Assembly: GCA_001553355.1 (NCBI GenBank)
Contig: KQ960828.1
Coordinates: 5,668 to 69,667, forward strand
Origin: Veillonellaceae bacterium DNF00626
GTDB taxonomy: Bacteria; Bacillota; Negativicutes; Veillonellales; Dialisteraceae
Reading direction: 5' to 3'
Length of the DNA stretch: 64,000 nt
Part shown: in pieces, positions 16,309-26,010 of the stretch
Layout of the letters: each line of letters starts with the position of its first letter
How positions within the stretch are numbered: the stretch's first letter is position 1
Made by a program: the position numbers and the translations under genes
Notes under the pieces: generated by a model
The model's database searches: none
Seen by the model: the letters and a program-made list of their open reading frames with translations, nothing else
Told to the model about the DNA's origin: nothing

Positions 16309-17222
16309 TTTTTTTTGGTAGAAGAAAAATATTTCTCACTATTCTTGTTTTTACTTTAATGGCTGCCGGTGGTTGGTTTTGGCGTCATAGGGAATCAGCT
16401 CCGTTTATCTCGCAGCCGTTATCCATTACAGCCATGCCTTTTGAATATAGCGTGAGTAGGGTGGCGTTTTTGGGGAAAACCGGTATTGATATGATAGATC
16501 AAGCTATTTCTAATTGGGCGGAGCTTGATTCACTGAGAAAAGAAAATGCCGGGCTTCGTGTAGAGCAATCAAGATATAGTGAAATATTAGCGGAAAATAT
16601 TCGCCTGCGAAAATTACTGAATTTTCAGGAAGGGTATAAACAATTTCATTTACTTGGTTCGTCAGTAATTTCTCGTGATTATGGCACATGGACAAATACA
16701 ATGATGATTGATCGCGGTCAGGATAGTGGAATAAAGAAATATATGCCTGTTATTGTGCCGGAAGGATTGGTAGGGTTTGTTAGTGAGGTTTATGCCAATA
16801 CATCAAGAGTACAGTTGCTTTGTGATCCTCGTACAACCGTAGGTGGTTTGGTGCAACGTCCTTCATCACGAGTGGTATCTATGGTATCCGGAAACGCTGA
16901 GCATCCCGGTAGTTTAGCTTTTGTAAATGTATCCAGAGAAGCAGATATTATCAAAGGTGATTTAATTATTACTTCAGGTTATGGCGGTGTATATCCCAAA
17001 GGATTGATTATTGGAACTATCAAACAAGTATCTGATGATGCTAATCGAGTTACTTTGGATGCAGAGATAGAACCGGCTGCAGATTTTGGACATTTGGAAG
17101 AAGTATTTGTTATTACTGATTCCATACAAAAGACAATTCCCGAAGATATTCGTGGGAAGATGCCGGTAAAAGAGCGACCGATGAGTCCGAATATAAAGCA
17201 AACGGAGGCTCATCATGGATAG
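16305..17222 (+). CDS. mreC: Rod shape-determining protein MreC
   Basis: Bitopic envelope protein that links MreB/MreD to PBP2 and the elongation machinery. The ~305-aa protein has a single N-terminal membrane anchor (residues ~10-27), a coiled-coil segment (~65-100: LDSLRKENAGLRVEQSRY) and the beta-rich periplasmic domain with VVPEGLVGFVSEVYANTSRV. The frame is open farther upstream inside mreB, but the ATG at 16305 overlaps the mreB stop and begins the normal protein. It overlaps mreD by 8 nt. Confidence 0.92.
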   Translation: MIFFGRRKIFLTILVFTLMAAGGWFWRHRESAPFISQPLSITAMPFEYSVSRVAFLGKTGIDMIDQAISNWAELDSLRKENAGLRVEQSRYSEILAENIRLRKLLNFQEGYKQFHLLGSSVISRDYGTWTNTMMIDRGQDSGIKKYMPVIVPEGLVGFVSEVYANTSRVQLLCDPRTTVGGLVQRPSSRVVSMVSGNAEHPGSLAFVNVSREADIIKGDLIITSGYGGVYPKGLIIGTIKQVSDDANRVTLDAEIEPAADFGHLEEVFVITDSIQKTIPEDIRGKMPVKERPMSPNIKQTEAHHG

Positions 17223-17706
17223 GTATCTTTTGATTTCTTTGAGTTTTATTTTATTATTACTTCAAAGTTCGATATTCCCTTTCCTTTTTGGCGGCGTACA
17301 TCAGCCTGATATTTGGTTGGTATCTGTGATTATTGTTTCTATGATTTTTCCCTTGCGTACGGCTTTTTCATTAGCAGTCATTGGGGGATTTTTGCAAGAT
17401 TTAGTGATCTCTAATTTTTTTGGATTACATTTATTTCCTTATATAGTCATTGCCTATTTAGTAGCCAAATGGGGGAAAGCTCGTTATAATCGATATTGGT
17501 ACATTTCGGTTCTGGCAGTAATGTTTGGATCGATGGTGTATATCATCTTGTCGGGAATTATTTTGGCCACCGGTGGAGTAATTGTGAAATTTTGGACATA
17601 TCCTTTGTATATGGGTATTCCTTTTGTGTTGTATAATACTTTATTTTCTGTTTTTTTCCATTATGTATTATGGAGTCTTAAAGTGGAAAGGGAATCTCGT
17701 TGGTAA
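17215..17706 (+). CDS. mreD: Rod shape-determining protein MreD
   Basis: Small integral membrane partner of MreC and PBP2. The 163-aa protein is almost wholly hydrophobic with about five membrane segments and the family-like QPDIWLVSVIIVSM and LGLAVIGGFLQDL-type regions. It is flanked on both sides by overlapping genes of the elongation operon. Recognition rests on size, hydrophobicity and position more than on a sharp motif. Confidence 0.88.
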   Translation: MDRYLLISLSFILLLLQSSIFPFLFGGVHQPDIWLVSVIIVSMIFPLRTAFSLAVIGGFLQDLVISNFFGLHLFPYIVIAYLVAKWGKARYNRYWYISVLAVMFGSMVYIILSGIILATGGVIVKFWTYPLYMGIPFVLYNTLFSVFFHYVLWSLKVERESRW

Positions 17707-19571
17707 TGAAGAAACATGTTCCTGAAATGTTGGAAGGGTTGTTGAAGAATAAAGAAGAATCACGGTATGCCGGGATGATTTATGCTGCCATTATTTTGTT
17801 GATTCTTTTATGTTTGCGCTTATTCTTTATGCAAGTGATTGAGGGAACTTATTATAAACAAAAAGCTGATGGTAATCGTATGAGGACATTACCTGTTTTA
17901 GCACCTCGTGGAATTATGTATGACCGTAATGGGGTACTTTTAGTTGGATCCAGATCTTCTTATAGTGTGACTTTACCGGTTGATAGGAAGGGAAATAATT
18001 TGCCGGATGAAGAATTATCACGATTAGCAACGTTGCTTAATGTATCTGAGGCAACGTTACGACAGAGGATTGAGGAGAATAAATCAAATTTTGGCGCTAT
18101 TTATTTAGCGCGTGATGTGAGTCTTTCTATTGCCACAGAAATAGAAGAGAAAAAAGGAGACTTTCCCGGCATTGAAGTAGAAGTTCATCCTGTTCGAGTT
18201 TATCCTTATGGAGATGCAGGGGCACAAATGTTAGGATATGTGGGAGAGGCCGGGCCTGATGATCGTGATGAAAACGGGGAGCCTTATACTACAAGTACGC
18301 TTATTGGTCGGGCAGGTATTGAAAATAAATATAATAAGTATTTGGAAGGGAAAAATGGAACTCGGATGATTGAAGTGAATGCTTCCGGGCAACCGGTAAA
18401 TTATGCCGGTGGTACTTCAATTACACCGGGAAATAATATACGTCTTACGATTGATGCATCATTGCAAAAAGCTACATGTGATGCTATAAAGAAACAATTG
18501 GGAGTGCTTCACAAGATGGGAATTTTCCCCACCGGGGCATCCGCAGTGGCTCTTGACCCTTATAGCGGTGCGGTTTTGGCTATGGTAAGCTGGCCTAGTT
18601 TTGATCCCAATCAATTTAGTAGAGGAATTACCGATAAAGAGTGGAATCAAATCATTAATAATCAAAATCATCCGTTACAAAATAGAAATATTTCTTCTAT
18701 GTATCCGCCGGGTTCTACGTTTAAGCCTATTACAGGGGCAGCTGCATTAGAAGCAAAGGTAGTGACTCCGGAAGAAAAAATATTTGATAACGGGAAACAT
18801 TGGATAATTGATAAAAGAAATTCTGAAGGCGAAGCTTTTGGATGGATTAATTTTTATGATGCGATGGCGAAGTCTGATAATGTTTATTTTTATGAAATAG
18901 GTCGCCGCTTAGGTATTGATCGTTTGTCACAAATGTCACGAGATTTTGGATTGGGTTCGGTGACCGGGATAGATTTGTTTGATGAAGCGGAAGGGAATGT
19001 GGCGAGTGAGAAGTATAAGCGAAAAGTTTTTAATCAAGATTGGTATTTAGGTGAAACTTTTGATGCGGCTATTGGGCAAAGTTTTACGTTGGTAACACCA
19101 CTTCAAATGGCAGTGGTTTATTCAGCCATTGCTAATGGAGGGTTTCGGTATAAACCTTATGTTGTGAGTCGTATTGATAATCTTGATGGTACGCCAAAGA
19201 AAATATTTACACCGCAAAAAATAGGGACGTTACCTTTATCGAGAGCAACGCTTACGGTAGTGCAAAAGTCTCTTTGGGGTGTTATGCAAGAAGGGGGTAC
19301 AGGCAGTAGCCTTTTTGAAACATATCCTATAGCATTGGCAGGAAAATCAGGGACAGCAGAAACAAATGGACTTGATAACGGGTGGTTTATTGCTTATGGC
19401 CCATTTGATAAGCCGGAGATTGTTATTGCTTGTATGTTTGAACATGCGGGATTTGGCGCTAATTCAGCGGCTCCGGTGGTAAAGTCTATGTTGGATGCGT
19501 ATTTTCATTATGGAGAATATGCACTGTCGAAGAATTCGATAGATAAGCAAATGAAGAAAGAGGTACATTAA
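17706..19571 (+). CDS. mrdA: Penicillin-binding protein 2 (elongation transpeptidase)
   Basis: Cross-links peptidoglycan during elongation, working with RodA. The ~621-aa class B PBP has an N-terminal membrane anchor (~22-40), a dimerisation/pedestal domain (RGIMYDRNGVLL), and the transpeptidase domain with SxxK at PPGSTFKP (Ser337), SDN at AKSDNVYFYEIG, and KSGT at GKSGTAET (Lys547). A TTG at 17700 is also in frame; the ATG at 17706 overlaps the mreD stop by one base. minD follows with no gap. Confidence 0.95.
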   Translation: MKKHVPEMLEGLLKNKEESRYAGMIYAAIILLILLCLRLFFMQVIEGTYYKQKADGNRMRTLPVLAPRGIMYDRNGVLLVGSRSSYSVTLPVDRKGNNLPDEELSRLATLLNVSEATLRQRIEENKSNFGAIYLARDVSLSIATEIEEKKGDFPGIEVEVHPVRVYPYGDAGAQMLGYVGEAGPDDRDENGEPYTTSTLIGRAGIENKYNKYLEGKNGTRMIEVNASGQPVNYAGGTSITPGNNIRLTIDASLQKATCDAIKKQLGVLHKMGIFPTGASAVALDPYSGAVLAMVSWPSFDPNQFSRGITDKEWNQIINNQNHPLQNRNISSMYPPGSTFKPITGAAALEAKVVTPEEKIFDNGKHWIIDKRNSEGEAFGWINFYDAMAKSDNVYFYEIGRRLGIDRLSQMSRDFGLGSVTGIDLFDEAEGNVASEKYKRKVFNQDWYLGETFDAAIGQSFTLVTPLQMAVVYSAIANGGFRYKPYVVSRIDNLDGTPKKIFTPQKIGTLPLSRATLTVVQKSLWGVMQEGGTGSSLFETYPIALAGKSGTAETNGLDNGWFIAYGPFDKPEIVIACMFEHAGFGANSAAPVVKSMLDAYFHYGEYALSKNSIDKQMKKEVH

Positions 19572-20429
19572 ATGGCACGTATTATTTCTATTCTTTCCGG
19601 AAAGGGCGGGGTAGGAAAGACTTTTACGACAGCTTCACTTGGAATAACTTTAGCTCGTTCGGGTTTGAAAGTGCTTCTTATCGATGCGGATATGGGACTT
19701 AGAAATCTTGATTTGATATTGGGGCTTGAAAATGATTGCTTCTATCATATTGTAGATTTGGCGGAAGGCCGTTGTTCAGCGAAAGATGCTATTTTAAGGG
19801 TGGAAGAAAATCTTGATTTTTTAGCAGCATCACAAAAAGATACATGGAATCATATTTTCCCTGCTGCTATTGAAACGGTGTTGGAAGATGTGGAAGATGA
19901 TTATGATTTCATTCTCATTGATTGTCCTGCCGGAATAGGAGAAGGCATTCATTTTGCTCTTACTATGGCAGATATATCTTTAGTGGTAGAAGCTCCGTCG
20001 TGGGCATCTAAACGAAATGCAGAAAAGGTGATTTCGGTTTTACCAAAGAAGATGATATATTATCGTTTGCTCAATCAATTTGATGAAACAGATTTGAGTA
20101 CGTTATCTTTTGATGAAGCTATGGAGAGCATTGATTCAGATATGTTGGCAGGGGTAGTTCCTTATGTGAAACAAACGGGGAAAGCAGCGCTACAAGGGGA
20201 ATTAGTGCAAGATGATCCTAAGCATGTCATTTGGGAGGCCTTTCGGTTTGTGGCGAATACAATATGTAAAGGGAAAGAATATCCTTTGGCTAAGTGGAAA
20301 ACTTTGCTGCATGCCGGAGCAGAAGAAAATAAAATTTTTGAGAAAAAGAGTAGTTATAAAGAATATAATCGTCCGCGTCTTGATTGGGATCCCCGGCGTA
20401 TGGCATATAAATGGCGTGGTAGGAGATAG
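19572..20429 (+). CDS. minD: MinD-like septum-site ATPase
   Basis: Deviant-Walker P-loop ATPase of the MinD/ParA family; MinD places MinC on the membrane to block polar division. The 285-aa protein shows SGKGGVGKTFTTASLG at residue 8, DADMGLRNLDLILGLEN, EGRCSAKDAI and IDCPAGIGEG, all MinD-like. No minC or minE is adjacent. The C-terminus (RPRLDWDPRRMAYKWRGRR) is basic and not the usual amphipathic MinD membrane helix. It sits between mrdA and rodA, so a role in elongation rather than division siting is also possible. Confidence 0.82.
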   Translation: MARIISILSGKGGVGKTFTTASLGITLARSGLKVLLIDADMGLRNLDLILGLENDCFYHIVDLAEGRCSAKDAILRVEENLDFLAASQKDTWNHIFPAAIETVLEDVEDDYDFILIDCPAGIGEGIHFALTMADISLVVEAPSWASKRNAEKVISVLPKKMIYYRLLNQFDETDLSTLSFDEAMESIDSDMLAGVVPYVKQTGKAALQGELVQDDPKHVIWEAFRFVANTICKGKEYPLAKWKTLLHAGAEENKIFEKKSSYKEYNRPRLDWDPRRMAYKWRGRR

Positions 20430-20431
20430 TT

Positions 20432-21547
20432 ATGGATTTGATACGTTATTGGCGTAAATTAGATAGTACGATTTTATTTACGGTGACAGGATTAGCTTTA
20501 ATTTCTTTGATGATCATCGGTAGTGCCACTCATGCAAATATTCCTGAATATCCGGGGAGATATGATTTTATTCTAAAGCAAGGGATATTTCTTATTGGCG
20601 GAATTATCTTAGCCGGGTGGTCACTTAAGTATGATTATCGTAAGTTGTATAAATGGGCGCCGGCTTTGTTTATACTTAATGCAGTTTTATTGCTTTTGGT
20701 AAAGTTTGCAGGTAGTAGTGTTATGGGGGCTCAGCGTTGGATCCAATTGGGGCCATTTACTCTTCAGCCGTCGGAATTTGCTAAATTGTTTATGATTATT
20801 TGTTTAGCACGACTTTTATCGACGCGAAAGAAAGAGTATACTACATGGAAATCTCTTTTGCCTGTGGCTATTTTGATGGCATTACCTACGGCGTTGATTT
20901 TTATTCAACCGGATTTGGGGACGAGCTTAGTTTTTGCCGCTATTACTTTTGGGATGCTGTATATTTCAGGTTTGAATTTAAAACTGGTGAAACAAGCGTT
21001 TATCGGATTAATCATTATATTTCCGGTGATATGGTTTTTTGTCCTACATGAGTATCAAAAGATGCGACTTCGAATTTTATTCGATCCCGGTGTGGATCCC
21101 TATGGATTTGGCTATCATGTTATCCAGTCAAAAATTTCCATCGGGAGCGGGGGATTTATTGGACAAGGTCTTTTTGTGGGCACGCAGAGTCAATTAGACT
21201 TTTTGCCGGAAAATCATACCGATTTTATTTTTTCCGTTATCGGTGAAGAATTGGGATTTGTCGGAGCTATTTTTGTCATCTTCCTTTATTTCCTTTTGCT
21301 TTATCGGACTTTGATTATTTCAAAATCTTCAGGGGATTCCTTTGGAAGTTTGCTTGCTTGTGGTATATTTTCTATGTGGCTTTTCCAAGTTTTTATTAAT
21401 ATCGGAATGACGTTAGGCATTATGCCGGTAACAGGAATTCCGTTGCCATTTATGAGTTATGGCGGGAGTGCGCTTTTGATGAATTTACTCTGCGTTGGTA
21501 TTTTGATAAATATTTATATGCGGCGTAAGAAATTGATGTTTGATTAG
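20432..21547 (+). CDS. rodA: RodA peptidoglycan glycosyltransferase
   Basis: SEDS-family polymerase that extends glycan strands from lipid II with PBP2. The 371-aa protein has about ten membrane segments and SEDS signatures: LQPSEFAKLFMIICLARLLS near residue 110, FDPGVDPYGFGYHVIQSKISIGSGG split over residues ~210-240, LPENHTDFIFSVIGEELGF near 258, and GIPLPFMSYGGSALL near the C-terminus. The pairing with mrdA favours RodA over FtsW. GGAG lies just before the ATG in the minD tail. Confidence 0.93.
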   Translation: MDLIRYWRKLDSTILFTVTGLALISLMIIGSATHANIPEYPGRYDFILKQGIFLIGGIILAGWSLKYDYRKLYKWAPALFILNAVLLLLVKFAGSSVMGAQRWIQLGPFTLQPSEFAKLFMIICLARLLSTRKKEYTTWKSLLPVAILMALPTALIFIQPDLGTSLVFAAITFGMLYISGLNLKLVKQAFIGLIIIFPVIWFFVLHEYQKMRLRILFDPGVDPYGFGYHVIQSKISIGSGGFIGQGLFVGTQSQLDFLPENHTDFIFSVIGEELGFVGAIFVIFLYFLLLYRTLIISKSSGDSFGSLLACGIFSMWLFQVFINIGMTLGIMPVTGIPLPFMSYGGSALLMNLLCVGILINIYMRRKKLMFD

Positions 21548-21556
21548 GAGTATAAA

Positions 21557-23452
21557 ATGAATCAAGTGTATGTCGATCCGGTGTGGCTGATGCATATTCA
21601 AAAACCTGCCCGATATATCGGAGGGGAATGGAATAGTATTGTCAAAGATCATGACACGGTAGATGTGAAAGTGGCATTGGCCTTTCCGGATGTTTATGAA
21701 GTGGCAATGAGCCATTTGGGATTAAAAATTATTTACAGCGTAATTAATAGAAGAAACGATGCGTTGGCAGAACGGGTATATGCACCGTGGATTGATATGG
21801 AAAAAATGATGAGGGAGAAACATATCCCCCTTTTTTCGTTAGAAAATAAATGCCCTGTTCGCGATTTTGACGTGTTAGGATTTACTTTACCTTATGAAAT
21901 GAGTTATACGAATGTGCTGAATATGCTTGATTTGGCCGGTATTCCTGTATTCTCAAAAGATCGAGGTGATGAGGATCCTATTGTTGCCTGTGGTGGGCCT
22001 TGTGTATATAATGCGGAACCCATGTGCGATTTTATTGATCTTTTTTTTATCGGAGAATCAGAAGAAGCCATTGAAGAGATGGTAGATATAATTAAGCAGT
22101 GGAAAGCAGAAGGGAAACCGGGTGGTAAGGAGGAAGAACTTCGACGCTTAGCACAAATAGAAGGTTGTTATGTACCTGCTTTTTATGAGGCTTCATACTA
22201 TGAAGATGGAACTTTTCGATCAATTAAACCTTTGCGTAAAGATGTGCAATTTCCGGTGAAAAAACGTGTGATTCATAACGTGGATAAAGTGGCGGTAGAT
22301 GATATGCCTATCTTGCCGCATATTGAAATTGTGCATGATAGAGCGGTTCTTGAGATGTTTCGCGGTTGCAGTCGGGGCTGTCGCTTTTGTCAGGCCGGAA
22401 TGATTTATCGACCGGTTAGAGAAAAAAAGGAAAGCCATTTACAAGAATTAGCGGAGCGATTGATTCAGAATACGGGGTATAATGAAATATCTTTAATGTC
22501 TTTGTCATCTGCTGATTATTCACGTTTGCCGGAACTGGTGGATCATTTAATGGATAAGTTCCAAAATCGTAGAGTGAGTGTCAGCCTACCTTCTTTGCGT
22601 GTGGATAGTTTTTCTATTGATATTGCTAAGAAAGTGCAGCAAGTCAGAAAAAGTGGTTTGACATTGGCTCCGGAAGCCGGAACACAGCGTATGCGAGATG
22701 TGATTAATAAGGGCATTACAGAAGAAAATATTATGGAAGCTTGTAGTAATGCTTTTAAGAATGGATGGAGTAAGGTGAAATTATATTTCATGTTGGGCCT
22801 TCCGACCGAGACTGATGAAGATTTAGCCGGTATTGTAGATTTGGCAATGAGAATAAAAAATCTGTATCATGATATAAGGGGACGTTATGATTGTCGTATT
22901 ACGGTGAGTGTATCCAGTTTTGTGCCGAAGCCCTTTACTCCGTTTCAATGGATGCCCCAGTGTACGGTGGCAGAAGTAGAACGAAAGCAACAATATTTGA
23001 AAAAATTATTTACTGATCGACATATTCGTTATGTTTATCATGATGCTAAAACCGGATATTTAGAAGCAGTTTTAGCACGTGGTGATAGAAAAATAGGACA
23101 AGTCATTTATACGGCATGGAAAAAAGGGTGTATTTATGATGGTTGGACGGAATTCTTTCAATATGATAGATGGATGGAAGCTTTTGAAGAATGTCATGTA
23201 AATCCTGATTTGTATGCAAATAGAGATCGGGACGAATACGAAGCAGAACCGTGGGATCATATTGATTGCGGAGTTACTAAAGATTTTTTGCGAAAAGAAT
23301 GGAGAATGGCACAAAGGGGAGTTCACACGTTTGATTGTCGTAGGAAGCCTTGCAATGGTTGTGCTGTTTGTCCGGCATTGGATGTAAAGCTTATTGATTA
23401 TGAGGAGGAAAATACTCATGAAAAAACTGTTTTTGTCTATAAGCAAAGGTGA
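21557..23452 (+). CDS. Radical SAM protein, TIGR03960 family
   Basis: A 631-aa B12-binding-type radical SAM protein of unknown substrate. The N-terminal ~250 residues resemble a degenerate cobalamin-binding Rossmann region (VALAFPDVYEVAMSHLGLKI). The radical SAM cluster CSRGCRFC has Cys271, Cys275 and Cys278 and sits in EMFRGCSRGCRFCQAGMIYRP. A Cys-rich tail (CRRKPCNGCAVCP) lies near residue 600. The gene overlaps the DUF2344 gene by 35 nt; the two nearly always occur together ahead of RNase G in clostridia, which hints at an RNA or ribosome modification. Confidence 0.88.
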   Translation: MNQVYVDPVWLMHIQKPARYIGGEWNSIVKDHDTVDVKVALAFPDVYEVAMSHLGLKIIYSVINRRNDALAERVYAPWIDMEKMMREKHIPLFSLENKCPVRDFDVLGFTLPYEMSYTNVLNMLDLAGIPVFSKDRGDEDPIVACGGPCVYNAEPMCDFIDLFFIGESEEAIEEMVDIIKQWKAEGKPGGKEEELRRLAQIEGCYVPAFYEASYYEDGTFRSIKPLRKDVQFPVKKRVIHNVDKVAVDDMPILPHIEIVHDRAVLEMFRGCSRGCRFCQAGMIYRPVREKKESHLQELAERLIQNTGYNEISLMSLSSADYSRLPELVDHLMDKFQNRRVSVSLPSLRVDSFSIDIAKKVQQVRKSGLTLAPEAGTQRMRDVINKGITEENIMEACSNAFKNGWSKVKLYFMLGLPTETDEDLAGIVDLAMRIKNLYHDIRGRYDCRITVSVSSFVPKPFTPFQWMPQCTVAEVERKQQYLKKLFTDRHIRYVYHDAKTGYLEAVLARGDRKIGQVIYTAWKKGCIYDGWTEFFQYDRWMEAFEECHVNPDLYANRDRDEYEAEPWDHIDCGVTKDFLRKEWRMAQRGVHTFDCRRKPCNGCAVCPALDVKLIDYEEENTHEKTVFVYKQR

Positions 23453-24125
23453 GCCTCTTCGTTTTTTAGGGCATCTTGATTTGTTAAGGACGATGGAACG
23501 TGCAGTTATTCGTTCGGGAGTACCGGTAGCTTTTTCTGAAGGGTTTAATCCTCATATGAAAATAGCTTTTGATGCAGCGTTGGCAGTAGGCGTTACAGCA
23601 GAGCCTTTGTATATGGAAATGAAATTAGAAAAAGATATGACGCCTGATGAAGTAAAAGAAAAATTAACACCGCAATTACCCAAGGGCATTATTATTTATG
23701 ATATTAAAGACGCTGAAGACAGCATCGGAAATTTAGTCACTTTTCTTACGGAAGATGTTTATGAAATGGAAGGCCCTGTGACGGATAATGGAGAGATAGA
23801 TAACGTACAAGAAAATATAGAGAAATTTAATGATTTGGACACATTCATTTATCAAAGGGTTACGCCAAAGAAAGTTCGAGAAATGGATGTAAAGCCTATG
23901 ATTATACAACCGATGAAAGTTCGTATAGAAGGAAATCGCGCCTATCTGACATTTTCACTTATTCGGTCGCAGTCCGGTACGGTGCAGCCGAAAGATATAT
24001 GGAAACTTTTGGCAGAATCTTTTCATATGCCGTGGACAGTGGGAGAGTTTATTTGTTCTCGTACCGGAGCTTATCGTTTGGAAGGGAATACTCGAATAAC
24101 ACCATTTACCAAAATAGAAAAATGA
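23418..24125 (+). CDS. TIGR03936 / DUF2344 radical SAM-associated protein
   Basis: The 235-aa protein begins KKLFLSISKGEPLRFLGHLDLLRTMERAVIRSG (residues 2-34) and continues with PVAFSEGFNPHMKIAFDAALAVGV, diagnostic of the family that partners TIGR03960 proteins. Its biochemical role is not established. Three in-frame start codons lie upstream, but the ATG at 23418 has GAGGAGG at a good distance. The tight overlap with the preceding radical SAM gene supports complex formation or a shared pathway. Confidence 0.88.
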   Translation: MKKLFLSISKGEPLRFLGHLDLLRTMERAVIRSGVPVAFSEGFNPHMKIAFDAALAVGVTAEPLYMEMKLEKDMTPDEVKEKLTPQLPKGIIIYDIKDAEDSIGNLVTFLTEDVYEMEGPVTDNGEIDNVQENIEKFNDLDTFIYQRVTPKKVREMDVKPMIIQPMKVRIEGNRAYLTFSLIRSQSGTVQPKDIWKLLAESFHMPWTVGEFICSRTGAYRLEGNTRITPFTKIEK

Positions 24126-24146
24126 GCGGTAATAAAGGAGATTAAT

Positions 24147-25562
24147 ATGAAACGAATTTGTTTATCCGTCGAACGAGATGAAAGCATTTTAGCCGTTATG
24201 AATAATGGGCAGTTAGAAGAATTATTAATAGAAAATGCTTTGGAAGAAGATTTGGTGGGGCGAATTTATAAAGGTGTAGTAAAAAATTTATTGCCTTCAG
24301 TGAATGGTATTTTTATTGATATAGGTATTGGGCAAAATGCGTTTCTTCGTACAAAAGATCTTTTACCGGGGGAAGCTATGCCCACCGAAGGAAGCACCAT
24401 GTTGGTGCAAGTGGTGAAAGAAGGTACTGCACTAAAAGGGCCTTTGGTAACCGCACAAATTAATTTATCCGGTACGTATGCAGTAGCAGTAGCAGGGCAA
24501 CCGTATATCGGTGTATCTAAAAAAATACAGGATGAAAAAATAAGAAATACTTTACGACAAACGGCAGAGAAATATACCAAATCTTGCTTTGGGTTGATTA
24601 TAAGAACAGCAGCAGAAAAAGTAGAAAGTAAAATATTTGAAAAAGATATCGAACAGTTAGCCCACGATTGGAATATATTACAAAATCGTTATGGTGTAGA
24701 AAAAGCGCCGGCATTACTATGGAGAGATAGTGACTTAGTAGTAAAAGCTCTTCGTTATTTCGCAAATAGTGATACGGATGTAGTATTGACTAATGATAAA
24801 AAAACTTATGATCGACTTTGTTTACTCAATGAAGATGGAATTTTTATCAAAGCAGAACAAATACAATTAATGCAAGAAGGTTCTTTATTAAAAATAGAGC
24901 ATATAGAAGAGCAAATACAACAACTACTGGAAAGAAGAGTTGAGTTAAAGTCCGGGGGCTTTATTGTTATAGATTATACCGAAGCACTTACGGTGATTGA
25001 TGTTAATTCCGGAGGTTTTCAAGGGCGTGGAATTCCTCATGAAGAATTAGCTTATTTGATTAATAAAGAAGCGACTAAAGAAATAGCAAGACAAATAAAA
25101 CTGCGGAGTATAGGCGGTATGATTCTTATAGATTTTATTGACATGAAAGGACGTAGGCAAAAAGAAAAATTACTGCAAATATTGAGGGAAGAAGCGAAAA
25201 AAGATCGAGAAAAAGTTGTGGTATGTGGAATCACGGATTTAGGCTTAGTTGAAATGACAAGAAAACGTACCGGTCGGAAATTAGAGAATTTTTATTATGA
25301 TGTTTGTCCTTTATGCGACGGAACAGGGCGTAGTTATTCTCCGAAAGCGGTTTTACGAAATATATATAGAGAACTTCGTTATCTACAAAAGCGAGGATTG
25401 TCTGATAATGTGGAAATTTCTTGTCATCCTGATGTGGCAGCTATTTTGCGTAAAAAAGAAGAACAAAAATATTTATCTCAAATTTGTACAAAGAATGTTA
25501 TCATAAAAGAAAATAATCAAGTACATCGAGATGTTTATAGTATTTTGACTGCAGACGAATGA
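24147..25562 (+). CDS. rng: Ribonuclease G/E family endoribonuclease
   Basis: Cleaves single-stranded A/U-rich RNA in rRNA maturation and mRNA decay. The 471-aa protein is RNase G-like, without the long RNase E scaffold tail. It has an S1 domain at ~35-120 (GRIYKGVVKNLLPSVNGIFIDIG), a DNase I-like catalytic core with Asp285 (DVNSGGFQG) and Asp329 (IDFIDMKG), and a Zn-link CPLCDGTG near residue 387. It follows the DUF2344 gene after 21 nt, the standard clostridial order, and precedes a thioredoxin-like gene by 10 nt. Confidence 0.94.
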   Translation: MKRICLSVERDESILAVMNNGQLEELLIENALEEDLVGRIYKGVVKNLLPSVNGIFIDIGIGQNAFLRTKDLLPGEAMPTEGSTMLVQVVKEGTALKGPLVTAQINLSGTYAVAVAGQPYIGVSKKIQDEKIRNTLRQTAEKYTKSCFGLIIRTAAEKVESKIFEKDIEQLAHDWNILQNRYGVEKAPALLWRDSDLVVKALRYFANSDTDVVLTNDKKTYDRLCLLNEDGIFIKAEQIQLMQEGSLLKIEHIEEQIQQLLERRVELKSGGFIVIDYTEALTVIDVNSGGFQGRGIPHEELAYLINKEATKEIARQIKLRSIGGMILIDFIDMKGRRQKEKLLQILREEAKKDREKVVVCGITDLGLVEMTRKRTGRKLENFYYDVCPLCDGTGRSYSPKAVLRNIYRELRYLQKRGLSDNVEISCHPDVAAILRKKEEQKYLSQICTKNVIIKENNQVHRDVYSILTADE

Positions 25563-25572
25563 GGAGGAGCAT

Positions 25573-25905
25573 ATGAGAGAAATTCATAGCATTGAAGAGT
25601 TTAAGAAAGAAATATTAGAGCGTGATGGACTATCTTTGGTAGATTTTAAGACAGATTGGTGTCGCCATTGTAAATTGATGCAACCTTTAGTGGATGCAAA
25701 GGAAGCGGAAACGGGAAATCACATTTTTTTTGCTACTGTCGATATAGAAAAGGTAAAGGGCTTGTCCGGTACATTTCAACTTATAGGAACGCCTACCTTT
25801 ATTGCATTCAAAAATGGTAAGGAAATAGGCCGCATTGTGGGATATAATCAAGAAAGCACTTTTGAAAAAGAATGGAAAGAAATATTTGAAAAAGAAGAAA
25901 ATTAA
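25573..25905 (+). CDS. Thioredoxin-like protein with CRHC active site
   Basis: Likely cytosolic dithiol/disulfide exchange. The 110-aa protein has one thioredoxin domain, active site DWCRHCK (Cys30, Cys33) in place of WCGPC, and the cis-Pro loop IGTPTFIAF. There is no signal peptide. The basic dipeptide Arg-His between the cysteines should raise the redox potential relative to thioredoxin, an inference from related variants. It is the last gene of the radical SAM/rng run, 10 nt after rng. Confidence 0.85.
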   Translation: MREIHSIEEFKKEILERDGLSLVDFKTDWCRHCKLMQPLVDAKEAETGNHIFFATVDIEKVKGLSGTFQLIGTPTFIAFKNGKEIGRIVGYNQESTFEKEWKEIFEKEEN

Positions 25906-25951
25906 TTTAGCAGTGAAAATGAAGTTTTTGGAAATGAATCTTGATGAAAAT

Positions 25952-25980
25952 TTGCAATATTTTTAATTTTCCTGTATAAT
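25952..25980 (+). promoter_or_regulatory. Promoter of rpsF-ssb-rpsR
   Basis: TTGCAA (25952-25957), 17-nt spacer, TATAAT (25975-25980). A close match to the housekeeping consensus, giving a leader of about 65 nt. Confidence 0.75.
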
Positions 25981-26010
25981 ATAACAGCTTGTTAGTAAGC
26001 AACTTCTTTG

